A DNA stretch of 64,000 bases from Paenibacillus oleatilyticus (GTDB lineage: Bacteria; Bacillota; Bacilli; Paenibacillales; NBRC-103111), in contig NZ_JAHNZO010000037.1 of NCBI RefSeq assembly GCF_018998565.1, positions 16,120 through 80,119 on the forward strand, given 5' to 3'. The position numbers and the translations under genes were made by a program. Under the pieces are notes generated by a model. The model was given only the letters and a program-made list of their open reading frames with translations. It had not been told where the DNA came from and searched no databases. This document shows positions 8,643 through 16,279 of the stretch, one piece after another. Within the stretch, counting starts at the first letter, position 1; every line of letters starts with the position of its first letter.

Positions 8643-8702
8643 ATTGAGAATCCTGTTGTGTTTGCCAAAAAAACCAAAGCATCGATCGCATTTTTGGGTT
8701 AA
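8643..8702 (+). pseudogene. C-terminal relic of a DUF1259 (LppY/LpqO-like) gene
   Basis: Nineteen codons and a stop read IENPVVFAKKTKASIAFLG. This closely matches the C-terminus of the next DUF1259 pseudogene (IDDPIAFAKKVKRSIAFLG). No upstream coding sequence survives in this frame. It is the tail of a second, otherwise deleted copy, so two tandem copies probably existed. Confidence 0.7.
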
Positions 8703-8756
8703 TGCAATCGAGCGGTGAAGGTGTATCTTGATCATACAATGAAAGGATGATTTCGC

Positions 8757-9178
8757 ATGGCGGTTCAAGTTAAAGCAAGTGCACGCTTTAAAAGACTATG
8801 TAATCGATTTTCAACCATTTTAGGAGGAACAGAGCATCAAATTACAAAAGGTCCGGTTTGTTTTGTCACTAGAAACAGAAAATTTAACGCCTCTATTTTA
8901 GGAAGACGCACCACATCCCCGTTGGTCCGTTATCAACTGTTTTCGTTTGAATCACTGGACAGTTCAGGACGCGCACTCTGTTTAGGGAAACGGCGCTCTT
9001 CCAAAACCAGGTAAATCGCTTGCTGTCAAATCTTCGCAATAACGGCATTAAAGTAACGGCAGTCCATAATCACTGGCTGTTTGAGAACCCGCGTCTTATG
9101 TATATTCACTGGGAGTCGATCGATGATCCCATTGCATTCGCAAAGAAAGTGAAACGTTCTATTGCTTTCTTGGGTTAA
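8757..9178 (+). pseudogene. DUF1259-family protein, broken by a single-base frameshift
   Basis: The first frame (ATG 8757) encodes a DUF1259 domain through RRTTSPLV, FSFESLDSSGRALCLG, then runs to a stop after eight unrelated residues. Restoring one G in the GGG run at 8985-8987 continues the domain as ETALFQNQVNRLLSNLRNNG, then AVHNHWLFENPRLMYIHWES and a final SIAFLG to the TAA at 9176. With that base, the gene would be a normal-looking protein of about 140 residues without a signal peptide. The ribosome site gaaagga lies upstream. The break is either a recent mutation or a sequencing error. The biochemical role of DUF1259 is not known to me. Confidence 0.85.
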
Positions 9179-9347
9179 AAGGAATCGTAACCTTCGTACG
9201 GCCCCCCAACGTGGCGGGTCTTTTCTTAATCTAGACAAAACCTATATAAAAAAACAATAGGAATAAAACTCTATACACATTAACCCAAACCACGGCATCT
9301 GTCTTTACATAAAATGAATAATCATTTTAGAAATGAGGGAAGTGTCT

Positions 9348-9734
9348 ATGGATATTCCAATTAGAGGATTTGTGATGGCATCGGATGGAGGAGGCTCGAG
9401 CCATACCCATAAATTGTATATTACCTCTTGGGACGGTCGGCCTGTTCATGTTCATCCCTTTTCAGGTGTTACTTCATTTGATGCAGGACACAATCATCAT
9501 TATGCCGGTTGTACAGAAGCAGCTCCAAGTGGTGTTCAACACGTTCATGGTTATTTTGCGGAAACTTCATTCGACGATGGCCATACCCATAGCATTCGAG
9601 GAACAACGGGTCCTTCAGTACCTTTACCCGGAGGAGGTCACATTCACTATTTTGAAGGTTATACCACAATAAATGGACGCATTCCACATGCTCATAGGTA
9701 CTCCGGGAAAACAGGAAATGAGATCGGCTCCTAA
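9348..9734 (+). CDS. ymaF: YmaF-family histidine-rich repeat protein
   Basis: A 128-residue protein built from about seven short repeats of the form H-x-H followed by an aromatic or glycine: SHTHKLY, VHVHPFSG, HNHHYAG, QHVHGYF, HTHSIRG, HIHYFEG and HAHRYSG. This is the YmaF family pattern known in Bacillus; the function is not established. The start at ATG 9348 is set by gaggga 7 nt upstream; an in-frame ATG at 9333 overlaps that ribosome site. The dense paired histidines suggest metal binding, which is inference. It stands alone between relics. Confidence 0.85.
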   Translation: MDIPIRGFVMASDGGGSSHTHKLYITSWDGRPVHVHPFSGVTSFDAGHNHHYAGCTEAAPSGVQHVHGYFAETSFDDGHTHSIRGTTGPSVPLPGGGHIHYFEGYTTINGRIPHAHRYSGKTGNEIGS

Positions 9735-9800
9735 GAGAAATTCACTTCTTGTCTAAACTGGCCCAAGACTGGAGTAGTAGCATGAATTAAACAAGAAAAC

Positions 9801-9834
9801 GAAGAAGGGGAACTTTGCAAGTGGCTCCTTCTTC
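9801..9834 (-). terminator. Terminator for the yjcZ relic
   Basis: The arms gaagaagg (9801-9808) and ccttcttc (9827-9834) form a hairpin. The T-rich side lies on the minus-strand exit, so it most likely ends transcription of the leftward yjcZ-like gene. Confidence 0.5.
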
Positions 9835-9867
9835 GGTTTAACTTTTCTCTTGATCAGTTCTCTGTGA

Positions 9868-9959
9868 TTAAACAAATAAAGAACGAGAAACGATGACCAG
9901 AAGGATAAAGAGAACAAGAATGACAGCAGTCGAAGTAACAAGCCGCCTACAGCGCTCAT
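9868..9959 (-). pseudogene. yjcZ: YjcZ-family sporulation peptide gene with a one-base deletion
   Basis: On the minus strand a perfect ribosome site (aaggaggtgaaacc) precedes ATG at 9959, which opens as MSAVGG. A single-base shift after the sixth codon continues as VTSTAVILVLFILLVIVSRS then LFV and a stop at 9868-9870. This is the YjcZ/small spore membrane peptide pattern: a glycine-rich start, one hydrophobic helix and about 29-30 residues. As written, the frame is broken after GGC GGC TT. An intact signal for translation plus an otherwise clean coding sequence suggests either a very recent mutation or a sequencing error. Confidence 0.75.
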
Positions 9960-10426
9960 GGTTTCACCTCCTTAAAGATCTGTACATAGATCATACACAG
10001 CCAGATTGGAAAAAAACGGGATGGCGAAGCCAGCCCCACGTCCTGTTGGATAGCCCAGAGATAGAGATACAACCTCCTTCCATGTTTGCTCTTCCATTTT
10101 ATGAATGATGGCCGGGTCGTGATTGGACGGCATGAACAATGTGCTCTTGTAATGGAGGTTCAATTCGGACCCTTTTCGATATATTTTCATACGTTAGAAA
10201 TAGACGGCTACGGCCCTGAGCCTTTACTAATGTGTAGGGGCCTTTCCGTTTTAAATGGGCGAATGTCCGACACCGGAAAACTTGTAGGCACATATCTTAA
10301 GTAGATTGCACTCATACAGTTTTTGATACTGTATTAAGGTTTGTGCTAAAGTAATAATGTAACACTTATTATTACACGTATATACAGAAGATACATAAGT
10401 CAATTGAAGAACGAGATATTAGATGC
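9960..10426. other. Intergenic region without a supported gene
   Basis: No convincing coding sequence was found on either strand. A weak hairpin (GGCCC 10212-10216 with GGGCC 10238-10242, then tttccgtttt) could be a rightward terminator, and GTAATAA/TTATTAC arms lie around 10352-10375. The promoter of the leftward yjcZ relic should lie at the left edge. Confidence 0.4.
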
Positions 10427-10596
10427 AGCAATAATTTTGACAAGGTAAGACAATTACTTGAAATTGACGATAAGAGAAAGCTAATCAACAGCTACCGTTT
10501 TAATGGTTGAAACCGCTACTTTTTTGTTATGATGCTGGCGCTGATGTAAACCTTAAAGGAAAGAACGGGAGGCTCTATGAGGTGACTGGAAATTGA
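10427..10596 (+). pseudogene. Ankyrin-repeat gene relic
   Basis: Two frames each carry part of an ankyrin-like sequence. From 10427 the reading is SNNFDKVRQLLEIDDKRKL, ending at TGA 10508. From 10507 in the next frame it is LKPLLFCYDAGADVNLKGKN then a stop at 10594. LLEIDD and YDAGADVNLKGKNG are typical ankyrin loop and helix sequences. A frameshift near 10505 and the short length show decay. The last stop overlaps the TTG start of the following acetyltransferase. Confidence 0.6.
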
Positions 10597-11405
10597 GATT
10601 GCCGGTAGTTAATGAAGAATTGGCTAAACGAATACAGCAATCTGAAATCGACTATTTTAGCTCCAGGATCAGCTCAATCGGCGAACGAAGCGATAACCCA
10701 GAAGGAGTCGAAATAAAGAAAGTTGGTAATTCTATTGCCTTCTATATCAAATCAATGCCCTGGGGCTTGTTCAACTCGGTCAAGGGTTTCTCAGAAGATG
10801 ACATAGATAGATTAGAAGAAGTCATTAACTTCTATCGAGAAAGGGAACGAAGATTTCAATTAGAAATAAACCCTATCGGTGTTAGTCCAAAAATGTTCAG
10901 ACATTTATCCGAGAGGGGACTGTTCCAAGAGGGATTTCACTCTGTACTCTATGGATTACCGAGTAAGGAAGCACCTGAGCTCCCACCCAAAATAAAAATC
11001 AATCAAATTAATCATGAGACAGATTTTGACCACTTTGCAGGTGTACATTGCGTAGGATCGGGTATGGATATCGCTCATAAACACCACTTTGTAAACAACA
11101 ACGTAGGTTTGCTAAACCGCCCCGGTTGGAAGTTATACTTGGCATATTGGAATGAGAAGCCAGCTGCTGTGGCTGTAATGTATTGTAGCGGCAGCATCGC
11201 ATCATTCACGTTAGCTGCAACAGCGCCCGAATTTAGACGGAACGGTTTACAAACTTCTCTTTTGAAATGGCGGATGCATGAAGCGTACAGAGCCGGCTGT
11301 GAACTTGTTGTTGCACAAGCGAGTTTTGGAAGCCCAAGTCAAAACAATATGGAACGGGTTGGTATGCAAATTGCCTGGACAAGAGCAGTTTGGGTTCCAC
11401 ATTAA
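10593..11405 (+). CDS. GNAT-family N-acetyltransferase
   Basis: A 270-residue protein with a C-terminal GNAT domain. The beta-4/alpha-3 region reads SFTLAATAPEFRRNGLQTSL, where RRNGLQ is the acetyl-CoA pyrophosphate loop. It is followed by GCELVVAQASFGSPSQNNMERVG, cut here only for description, in which N and the final G-x-Q belong to motif B. The N-terminal 120 residues probably form a second, degenerate GNAT-like half. The start is TTG 10593, 8-9 nt after tgaggtga. It sits between two ankyrin relics. The substrate is unknown. Confidence 0.75.
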   Translation: MRLPVVNEELAKRIQQSEIDYFSSRISSIGERSDNPEGVEIKKVGNSIAFYIKSMPWGLFNSVKGFSEDDIDRLEEVINFYRERERRFQLEINPIGVSPKMFRHLSERGLFQEGFHSVLYGLPSKEAPELPPKIKINQINHETDFDHFAGVHCVGSGMDIAHKHHFVNNNVGLLNRPGWKLYLAYWNEKPAAVAVMYCSGSIASFTLAATAPEFRRNGLQTSLLKWRMHEAYRAGCELVVAQASFGSPSQNNMERVGMQIAWTRAVWVPH

Positions 11406-11465
11406 ATGAGAGGGGAGTTAATCAATGTCCCACAGCCTTGCTCCTCGAACAAGAACCAGGTTTAC

Positions 11466-11594
11466 TTAATGCCGCGGGATTGGAGTGATTGGGAAACGGC
11501 CCTTGGTGCAGCTGCACATATGGGAAAGCGTGATATAGCGCTTCACTTATTGGAAAAAGGGGCCCGACTCGATCTATTAAGCTTGATATTGTGA
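11466..11594 (+). pseudogene. Second ankyrin-repeat relic
   Basis: The reading frame, open from 11406, contains PRDWSDWETALGAAAHMGKR and DIALHLLEKGARLDLL before an early stop. This is the ankyrin helix-turn-helix pattern, truncated at its 3' side. It directly follows the acetyltransferase gene. Together with the relic at 10427-10596 it suggests an ankyrin gene was once split or flanked by the acetyltransferase. Confidence 0.55.
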
Positions 11595-11682
11595 AAGTAT
11601 TATTCCATTAATCACTTTGTTTGGGAAATACAACAAGACGAGCGGGCCACCACAAGGGCGCTATCCGCATGGGGGGAGAATT

Positions 11683-11979
11683 ATGGACAATGTTGTTACC
11701 TTTACTAATTTTAGACCAATATATATTTTCTTTATCATTATTCAAGCTATTTCATTGATAATCGCCATCTCCCAGATAAAACATCATAAACCAATAAATG
11801 GATCTTCAATAGTGAGTACCTCATTTATTTGTTCAGCCATATCCACTTTTTTGACGTATCAAATAGGTATTCTTTCTGATGAATTAGTAATCGGTGGCGA
11901 TCCTGTTTCCTTTAATATGTTTATAGTAGTAGTGATAATGTCGGTAGTTAATTTTCTTGTTGTTCTCCGTACCAAGTAG
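11683..11979 (+). CDS. Small integral membrane protein, function unknown
   Basis: A 98-residue protein with three hydrophobic segments (about residues 11-30, 43-60 and 76-95) and a short loop ILSDELVIGGDPVS between the last two. No family is recognised. The ATG at 11683 follows ggggggagaa at suitable distance. A terminator follows immediately, so it looks like a complete monocistronic gene. Confidence 0.55.
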   Translation: MDNVVTFTNFRPIYIFFIIIQAISLIIAISQIKHHKPINGSSIVSTSFICSAISTFLTYQIGILSDELVIGGDPVSFNMFIVVVIMSVVNFLVVLRTK

Positions 11980-11992
11980 CGGAAAATCAAAA

Positions 11993-12027
11993 AAAGAACC
12001 TGGGCAGTTTTATCAGGTTCTTTTTAT
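11993..12027 (+). terminator. Terminator after the small membrane protein
   Basis: Perfect arms aaagaacctg (11993-12002) and caggttcttt (12014-12023) followed by ttttat. Confidence 0.85.
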
Positions 12028-12102
12028 ATTGCATATAAACAAACATGGTGATATAATCAGATGACGACTGTCCCTAGTTATACGGTCACAGTTGTTTCAT
12101 CC

Positions 12103-12117
12103 TACACTTTAAGTGTA
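12103..12117. promoter_or_regulatory. Perfect palindrome upstream of the rifampin phosphotransferase gene
   Basis: TACACTT-T-AAGTGTA is a perfect 7+1+7 inverted repeat about 60 bp upstream of the start codon. Its size and position suit an operator. It does not resemble the 19-bp rifamycin-associated element (RAE), which I do not see here. Confidence 0.4.
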
Positions 12118-12178
12118 TCACGCCGGTAAACTCTTGTCAAATGTTTTTTCACATTTTAATGTTTAGGAGAGATGTAGA

Positions 12179-14797
12179 ATGAGTTCTTTGGTTCTCGATT
12201 TTCAGGAAATGGAAAAAACGCAGCTTTTGCTCGTTGGCGGAAAAGGGTTAAATTTAGGGGAATTATCGAAAATTGAAGGAATACAAGTACCGGAAGGATT
12301 TTGTGTTACAACCGTGGGATATCAGAAAGCCATCGAACAAAACGAAGCGTACCATGCTTTGTTGGATCGACTAACAACGCTCAAAGTTGAAGATCGAGAT
12401 CAAATCGGTGAAATCAGCAGGAAGATTCGACAAAGCATTATGGACGTAGAAATTCCTTCCGATGTTGCGAATGCAGTTGCTCACTATCTCTCCCGGTTTG
12501 GCGAGGAACATGCTTATGCAGTGCGCTCTAGTGCGACTGCTGAAGATTTACCGCATGCCTCTTTTGCCGGTCAACAAGACACCTATTTAAATATCATCGG
12601 CAAAGAAGCGATCTTGCAGCATATCAGCAAATGCTGGGCTTCCCTGTTTACGGATCGCGCGGTAATCTACCGCATGCAAAACGGATTTGACCACAGTCAA
12701 GTTTATTTATCCGTTGTCGTTCAAAGGATGGTTTTCCCACAGGCTTCGGGGATTTTATTTACCGCTGATCCAGTTACCTCCAACCGAAAGCTGCTATCCA
12801 TCGATGCCGGTTTTGGACTTGGAGAAGCACTGGTCTCCGGTTTGGTATCTGCCGATTGTTATAAAGTACAGGAAGGGCAAATCGTCGATAAGAGGATAGC
12901 AACCAAAAAATTGGCTATCTATGGACGAAAAGAAGGCGGAACAGAGACACGGGAGATCGATCCTGATCAGCAAAAGACTCAAACACTTACTGAAGAACAA
13001 ATTTTACAATTAGCACACATCGGAAGACAGATCGAAGCTTATTTTGGTTGCCCGCAAGATATCGAATGGTGTTTGGCCCACGATACATTTTATATTGTCC
13101 AGAGCCGGCCAATCACGACTTTATACCCGATCCCTGAAGCGAATGATCAAGAAAATCACGTTTACGTATCTGTCGGGCATCAACAAATGATGACTGACCC
13201 TATGAAACCATTGGGATTGTCTTTTTACCTGTTACTAACTCCCGCGCCCATGCGTAAAGCCGGCGGAAGGTTGTTTGTTGATGTTTCACTTATGCTGGCT
13301 TCACCTTCCGGCAGGGAAACTTTAATAAATGTCCTGGGAAAAAACGATCCGCTCATAAAAGATGCATTGACGACCGTTATAGAGCGGGGAGATTTTATAA
13401 AATCGATACCGGATGACAAGAAAGAACAGAGTCACGGTAAAAGCAATGAAGGTCCGGCGCCTGCGAATTATCAAACACTAAACGATTACGATCCGACAGT
13501 CGTTTCTGATTTGATTAAGCGAAGTGAATCATCGATCGAAGAGTTAAAACATAAGATCCAAACGAAATCAGGAGCGGATCTATTTGATTTTATCCTGGAA
13601 GATATCGAGGAATTAAGGAAGAGGAAGCTATCTGATCCACAAAGCTTTGGTGTGATTATGACTGCTATGAATGCTTCATCATGGATCAATGAAAAAATGA
13701 TGGAGTGGTTGGGTGAAAAAAACGCAGCAGATACGCTGTCTCAATCTGTACCAAACAATATCACTTCGGAAATGGGTCTGGCTCTAATGGATGTCGCAGA
13801 TGTGATACGTCCTTATCCGGAAGTCATTCATTATTTACAACATGTAAAAGATGATCACTTTTTGGATGAACTGGTTAAATTTAATGGCGGACAGGAAACC
13901 CGAGACGCGATCTGTGCTTATCTCAACAAATACGGCATGCGATGCGCCGGAGAAATCGATATTACCAGAACCCGTTGGAGCGAAAAACCAATTACACTTG
14001 TCCCCATGATTCTGGGTAACATCAAAAACTTTGAGCCTAATGCCGGAAAGCGGAAATTTGAGCAAGGGCGACAGGAAGCTTTGAAAAAAGAACAAGAGTT
14101 ATTGGATCGATTGAAGCAGTTACCGGATGGCGAACAAAAAGCCAAAGAGACAAAACGAATGATCGACCTAGTCCGGAATCTCATTGGATATCGAGAATAT
14201 CCAAAATATGCATATATTAATCGCTACTTCGTTTATAAGAAGGCTTTACTGAAAGAAGCCGAACAACTCGTACAAGCAGGCGTTGTTCGTGAACAAGAAG
14301 ATATTTATTACCTCACTTTTGAAGAGCTTCACGAAGCCGTACGCACCAATAAATTGGATTACAAGATCATCGGCAAACGAAAAGACGAGTACAAGTTATA
14401 TGAAAAACTAACGCCGCCACGTGTTATCACGTCTGATGGCGAAATCATTGCAGGCAAGTACAAACGAGAAAATCTCCCAACTGAAGCTATTGTAGGTCTG
14501 CCTGTTTCTTCCGGAGTGATCGAGGGGCGAGCACGTGTCATCTTAAATATGGAAGAAGCCGATCTGGAAGATGGAGATATTTTAGTCACCGCGTTTACTG
14601 ACCCTAGTTGGACACCATTGTTTGTATCCATCAAAGGCTTAGTCACCGAAGTTGGCGGACTGATGACCCATGGAGCCGTTATCGCGCGGGAATATGGCTT
14701 ACCAGCAGTTGTCGGGGTGGAAAATGCCACCAAACTGATCAAAGACGGACAACGAATTCGCGTGAATGGAACAGAAGGGTATATCGAAATATTGTAA
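12179..14797 (+). CDS. rph: Rifampin phosphotransferase (RPH, PEP-synthase-like)
   Basis: An 872-residue protein with the three-part RPH architecture: an N-terminal ATP-binding domain (GGKGLNLGELS, YAVRSSATAEDLPHASFAGQ, QDIEW then YIVQSRP), a central rifampin-binding domain (about residues 325-755), and a C-terminal swivelling His domain. The phosphotransfer His is H831 in GGLMTHGAVIAREYG. RPH enzymes use ATP to phosphorylate rifamycins at the C21 hydroxyl, inactivating them. True PEP synthases lack the central domain and use a different His-domain context, so RPH is favoured over Pps. The ribosome site aggagag precedes ATG 12179. It stands as a single gene with its own terminator. Confidence 0.88.
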   Translation: MSSLVLDFQEMEKTQLLLVGGKGLNLGELSKIEGIQVPEGFCVTTVGYQKAIEQNEAYHALLDRLTTLKVEDRDQIGEISRKIRQSIMDVEIPSDVANAVAHYLSRFGEEHAYAVRSSATAEDLPHASFAGQQDTYLNIIGKEAILQHISKCWASLFTDRAVIYRMQNGFDHSQVYLSVVVQRMVFPQASGILFTADPVTSNRKLLSIDAGFGLGEALVSGLVSADCYKVQEGQIVDKRIATKKLAIYGRKEGGTETREIDPDQQKTQTLTEEQILQLAHIGRQIEAYFGCPQDIEWCLAHDTFYIVQSRPITTLYPIPEANDQENHVYVSVGHQQMMTDPMKPLGLSFYLLLTPAPMRKAGGRLFVDVSLMLASPSGRETLINVLGKNDPLIKDALTTVIERGDFIKSIPDDKKEQSHGKSNEGPAPANYQTLNDYDPTVVSDLIKRSESSIEELKHKIQTKSGADLFDFILEDIEELRKRKLSDPQSFGVIMTAMNASSWINEKMMEWLGEKNAADTLSQSVPNNITSEMGLALMDVADVIRPYPEVIHYLQHVKDDHFLDELVKFNGGQETRDAICAYLNKYGMRCAGEIDITRTRWSEKPITLVPMILGNIKNFEPNAGKRKFEQGRQEALKKEQELLDRLKQLPDGEQKAKETKRMIDLVRNLIGYREYPKYAYINRYFVYKKALLKEAEQLVQAGVVREQEDIYYLTFEELHEAVRTNKLDYKIIGKRKDEYKLYEKLTPPRVITSDGEIIAGKYKRENLPTEAIVGLPVSSGVIEGRARVILNMEEADLEDGDILVTAFTDPSWTPLFVSIKGLVTEVGGLMTHGAVIAREYGLPAVVGVENATKLIKDGQRIRVNGTEGYIEIL

Positions 14798-14880
14798 TGG
14801 CTGAATTTGCAGATCAAAATGATGAAGATCTTCGAATATTGCATTGATTGGGGGGATTACAAGGGGGGATAGATCAGGCA

Positions 14881-14914
14881 GGCGACTCAACTGCGGTTGA
14901 GTCGCCATTTTTTG
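14881..14914 (+). terminator. Terminator after rph
   Basis: Perfect arms ggcgactcaa (14881-14890) and ttgagtcgcc (14897-14906), followed by attttttgg. It also lies between converging genes and might act on both strands. Confidence 0.88.
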
Positions 14915-14954
14915 GCGGATGCAAGCGACGAAGCCAACTGCATACTCGTTATCG

Positions 14955-15797
14955 CTAAACCCTTCTATGCAACAAACTCCAACACCTTCCAGGCACATCG
15001 GATTCAAACATTTCAATGCTTCCAGTATCAGCCATTGTCACGTAGCAGGTTCTTCCATCAGGTCCCCCAAATGTAAGGTTGGTACAGTTTTTACCCATAA
15101 GGAAAATTTCGCTTAGTAAAAGACCATCAGGGGAAATCTTCGCCACCACACCTTTGCCAGGGCGAGTAACAAACAAGTTGCCTGCCACATCACAGCGCAT
15201 GCCATCAAGTTCAAAATCACGAAACTCTACCAATAAGCGTTTATTACTCAATTCATAAGTGCTTGATAGATCATATACCCATATTCTTCTTTGCAATGAT
15301 TCATTTACATATAATTTTTTACCGTCAGGACTAACTTCAATTCCATTCGTCGTTCCCATATTCCTTTCTAATAATTGCGTGTCTCCATTTGTATGAATGC
15401 GCCACAATTGTCCCTTATTTTGTTGGATCCAGTTGGGGTCACTAGCGAATAAAACACCTTGTTCGGTTATCGCTAAATCATTAGGCTGGTTCATTGCAGG
15501 GTCATGACCATGTACACGGATCTCTTTCGTTTCAAGGTTAACGGCGAATATATTATGCTTTTTAAAATCTGCGATGTACATAGTTCCATTAGGGTCAATA
15601 CGTGTCCCGCATCCGATACTGCCCGTAGGCAATTCAACAAAGACACTGCTTTTTCCATTTGGGGTTACTTTGCCAACCGTGCCATCTCTTTGAAAATTAA
15701 CGGCGTAAATATTCCCGTATTTATCGCATGAAGGACCTTCTATTTTGCGTGTAAATCCATCCGTTAGAATTTTGCTCTTAAATAGCTCAAATCGCAT
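14955..15797 (-). CDS. SMP-30/gluconolactonase/LRE-family beta-propeller protein
   Basis: A 280-residue six-bladed propeller-type protein. The SMP-30 pattern is visible as EGPSCDKYGNIYAV, NQPNDLAITEQGVLFASDP, TTNGIEVSPDGKKLYVNES and DGMRCDVAGNLFVTRPG. The E in EGP, N in PND and TNG, and D in SPD/LDG are the usual metal ligands. The family hydrolyses sugar lactones or related esters. The start is ATG with aaaggag 10 nt upstream on the minus strand. No signal peptide is seen, so it is probably cytoplasmic. It faces rph and is monocistronic; the substrate is unknown. Confidence 0.85.
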   Translation of the reverse strand: MRFELFKSKILTDGFTRKIEGPSCDKYGNIYAVNFQRDGTVGKVTPNGKSSVFVELPTGSIGCGTRIDPNGTMYIADFKKHNIFAVNLETKEIRVHGHDPAMNQPNDLAITEQGVLFASDPNWIQQNKGQLWRIHTNGDTQLLERNMGTTNGIEVSPDGKKLYVNESLQRRIWVYDLSSTYELSNKRLLVEFRDFELDGMRCDVAGNLFVTRPGKGVVAKISPDGLLLSEIFLMGKNCTNLTFGGPDGRTCYVTMADTGSIEMFESDVPGRCWSLLHRRV

Positions 15798-16055
15798 GGC
15801 TAAAATCTCCTTTCCTTAAAAAAAGGATTCACTTTAGTATGTTTATTTTCCGCCAGTCAAAAAAGTACGTTAAACACAAAAAATTCAATTTGAGAATCTG
15901 GCCTCGGATAAATCAGTTAAATCTGATTTTGAACTTGATAAAAACTGGATAGGTATTAGAAAATGTTTCTTGGGAGATTGAACAAACGGAGTACGATGGT
16001 TTGAATAATTACAGCGAGTTTTGCAAGCATCAGCATTTCTAGGAGGATGAAAGCG
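15798..16055. other. Intergenic region with no supported gene
   Basis: This holds the leftward promoter of the SMP-30 gene. A short rightward frame around 15905-15980 (DKSVKSDFELDKNWIGIR) might be a fragment of an old gene, but it has no start and matches nothing I can name. Confidence 0.3.
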
Positions 16056-16169
16056 ATGAAGATTGAGGTTGTAGATGATTATGTGAGCCGGTTCTTGTTA
16101 GGCGAAGCGGTTCACAAAAAAACAAATCGGTTGCCGGAGGTTTACCAATCTATCGACAGGTGCACGTAG
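16056..16169 (+). CDS. Short ORF with strong ribosome site upstream of the cfr-like gene; candidate leader peptide or gene relic
   Basis: A 37-codon frame starts at ATG 16056, 8-9 nt after a perfect AGGAGG, and ends at TAG 16167. The peptide starts MKIEVVDDYVSRFLLGE and matches no family I know. It ends 110 bp before a ribosome methyltransferase gene, with a terminator-like hairpin between. Leader peptides that sense ribosome-targeting drugs usually sit in this arrangement, though most are shorter. It could equally be the 5' fragment of a lost gene. Confidence 0.4.
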   Translation: MKIEVVDDYVSRFLLGEAVHKKTNRLPEVYQSIDRCT

Positions 16170-16223
16170 CGATCTGTCTGCAAACGTATGCGCTTTTTTC
16201 GTATAGTTGGTTAATGACGTGTC

Positions 16224-16250
16224 AAAGCGCCAACGGACGGTTGCTTTTTT
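16224..16250 (+). terminator. Possible transcription attenuator hairpin before the cfr-like gene
   Basis: AAAG (16224-16227) and CAAC (16231-16234) pair with GTTG (16240-16243) and CTTT (16244-16247), leaving a 3-nt bulge and a GGACG loop. A run of six T (16245-16250) follows and lies 30 bp before the start codon. The stem is short, so this is tentative. Confidence 0.35.
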
Positions 16251-16279
16251 ACGGTTTTCTCCGGCGGTAAGGAGAAGAC

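Noticed and set aside
7140..9014. CRISPR arrays, tRNA or rRNA genes (looked for across the whole window)
   Set aside because: No regularly spaced repeats of CRISPR type and no recognisable tRNA cloverleaf or rRNA segment were seen by eye anywhere in the window.
12134..12162. TTGTCA and TAATGT, 17 bp apart, as the rph promoter
   Set aside because: The spacing is ideal, but transcription would start inside or after the ribosome binding site, leaving almost no leader. The real promoter is probably further upstream.
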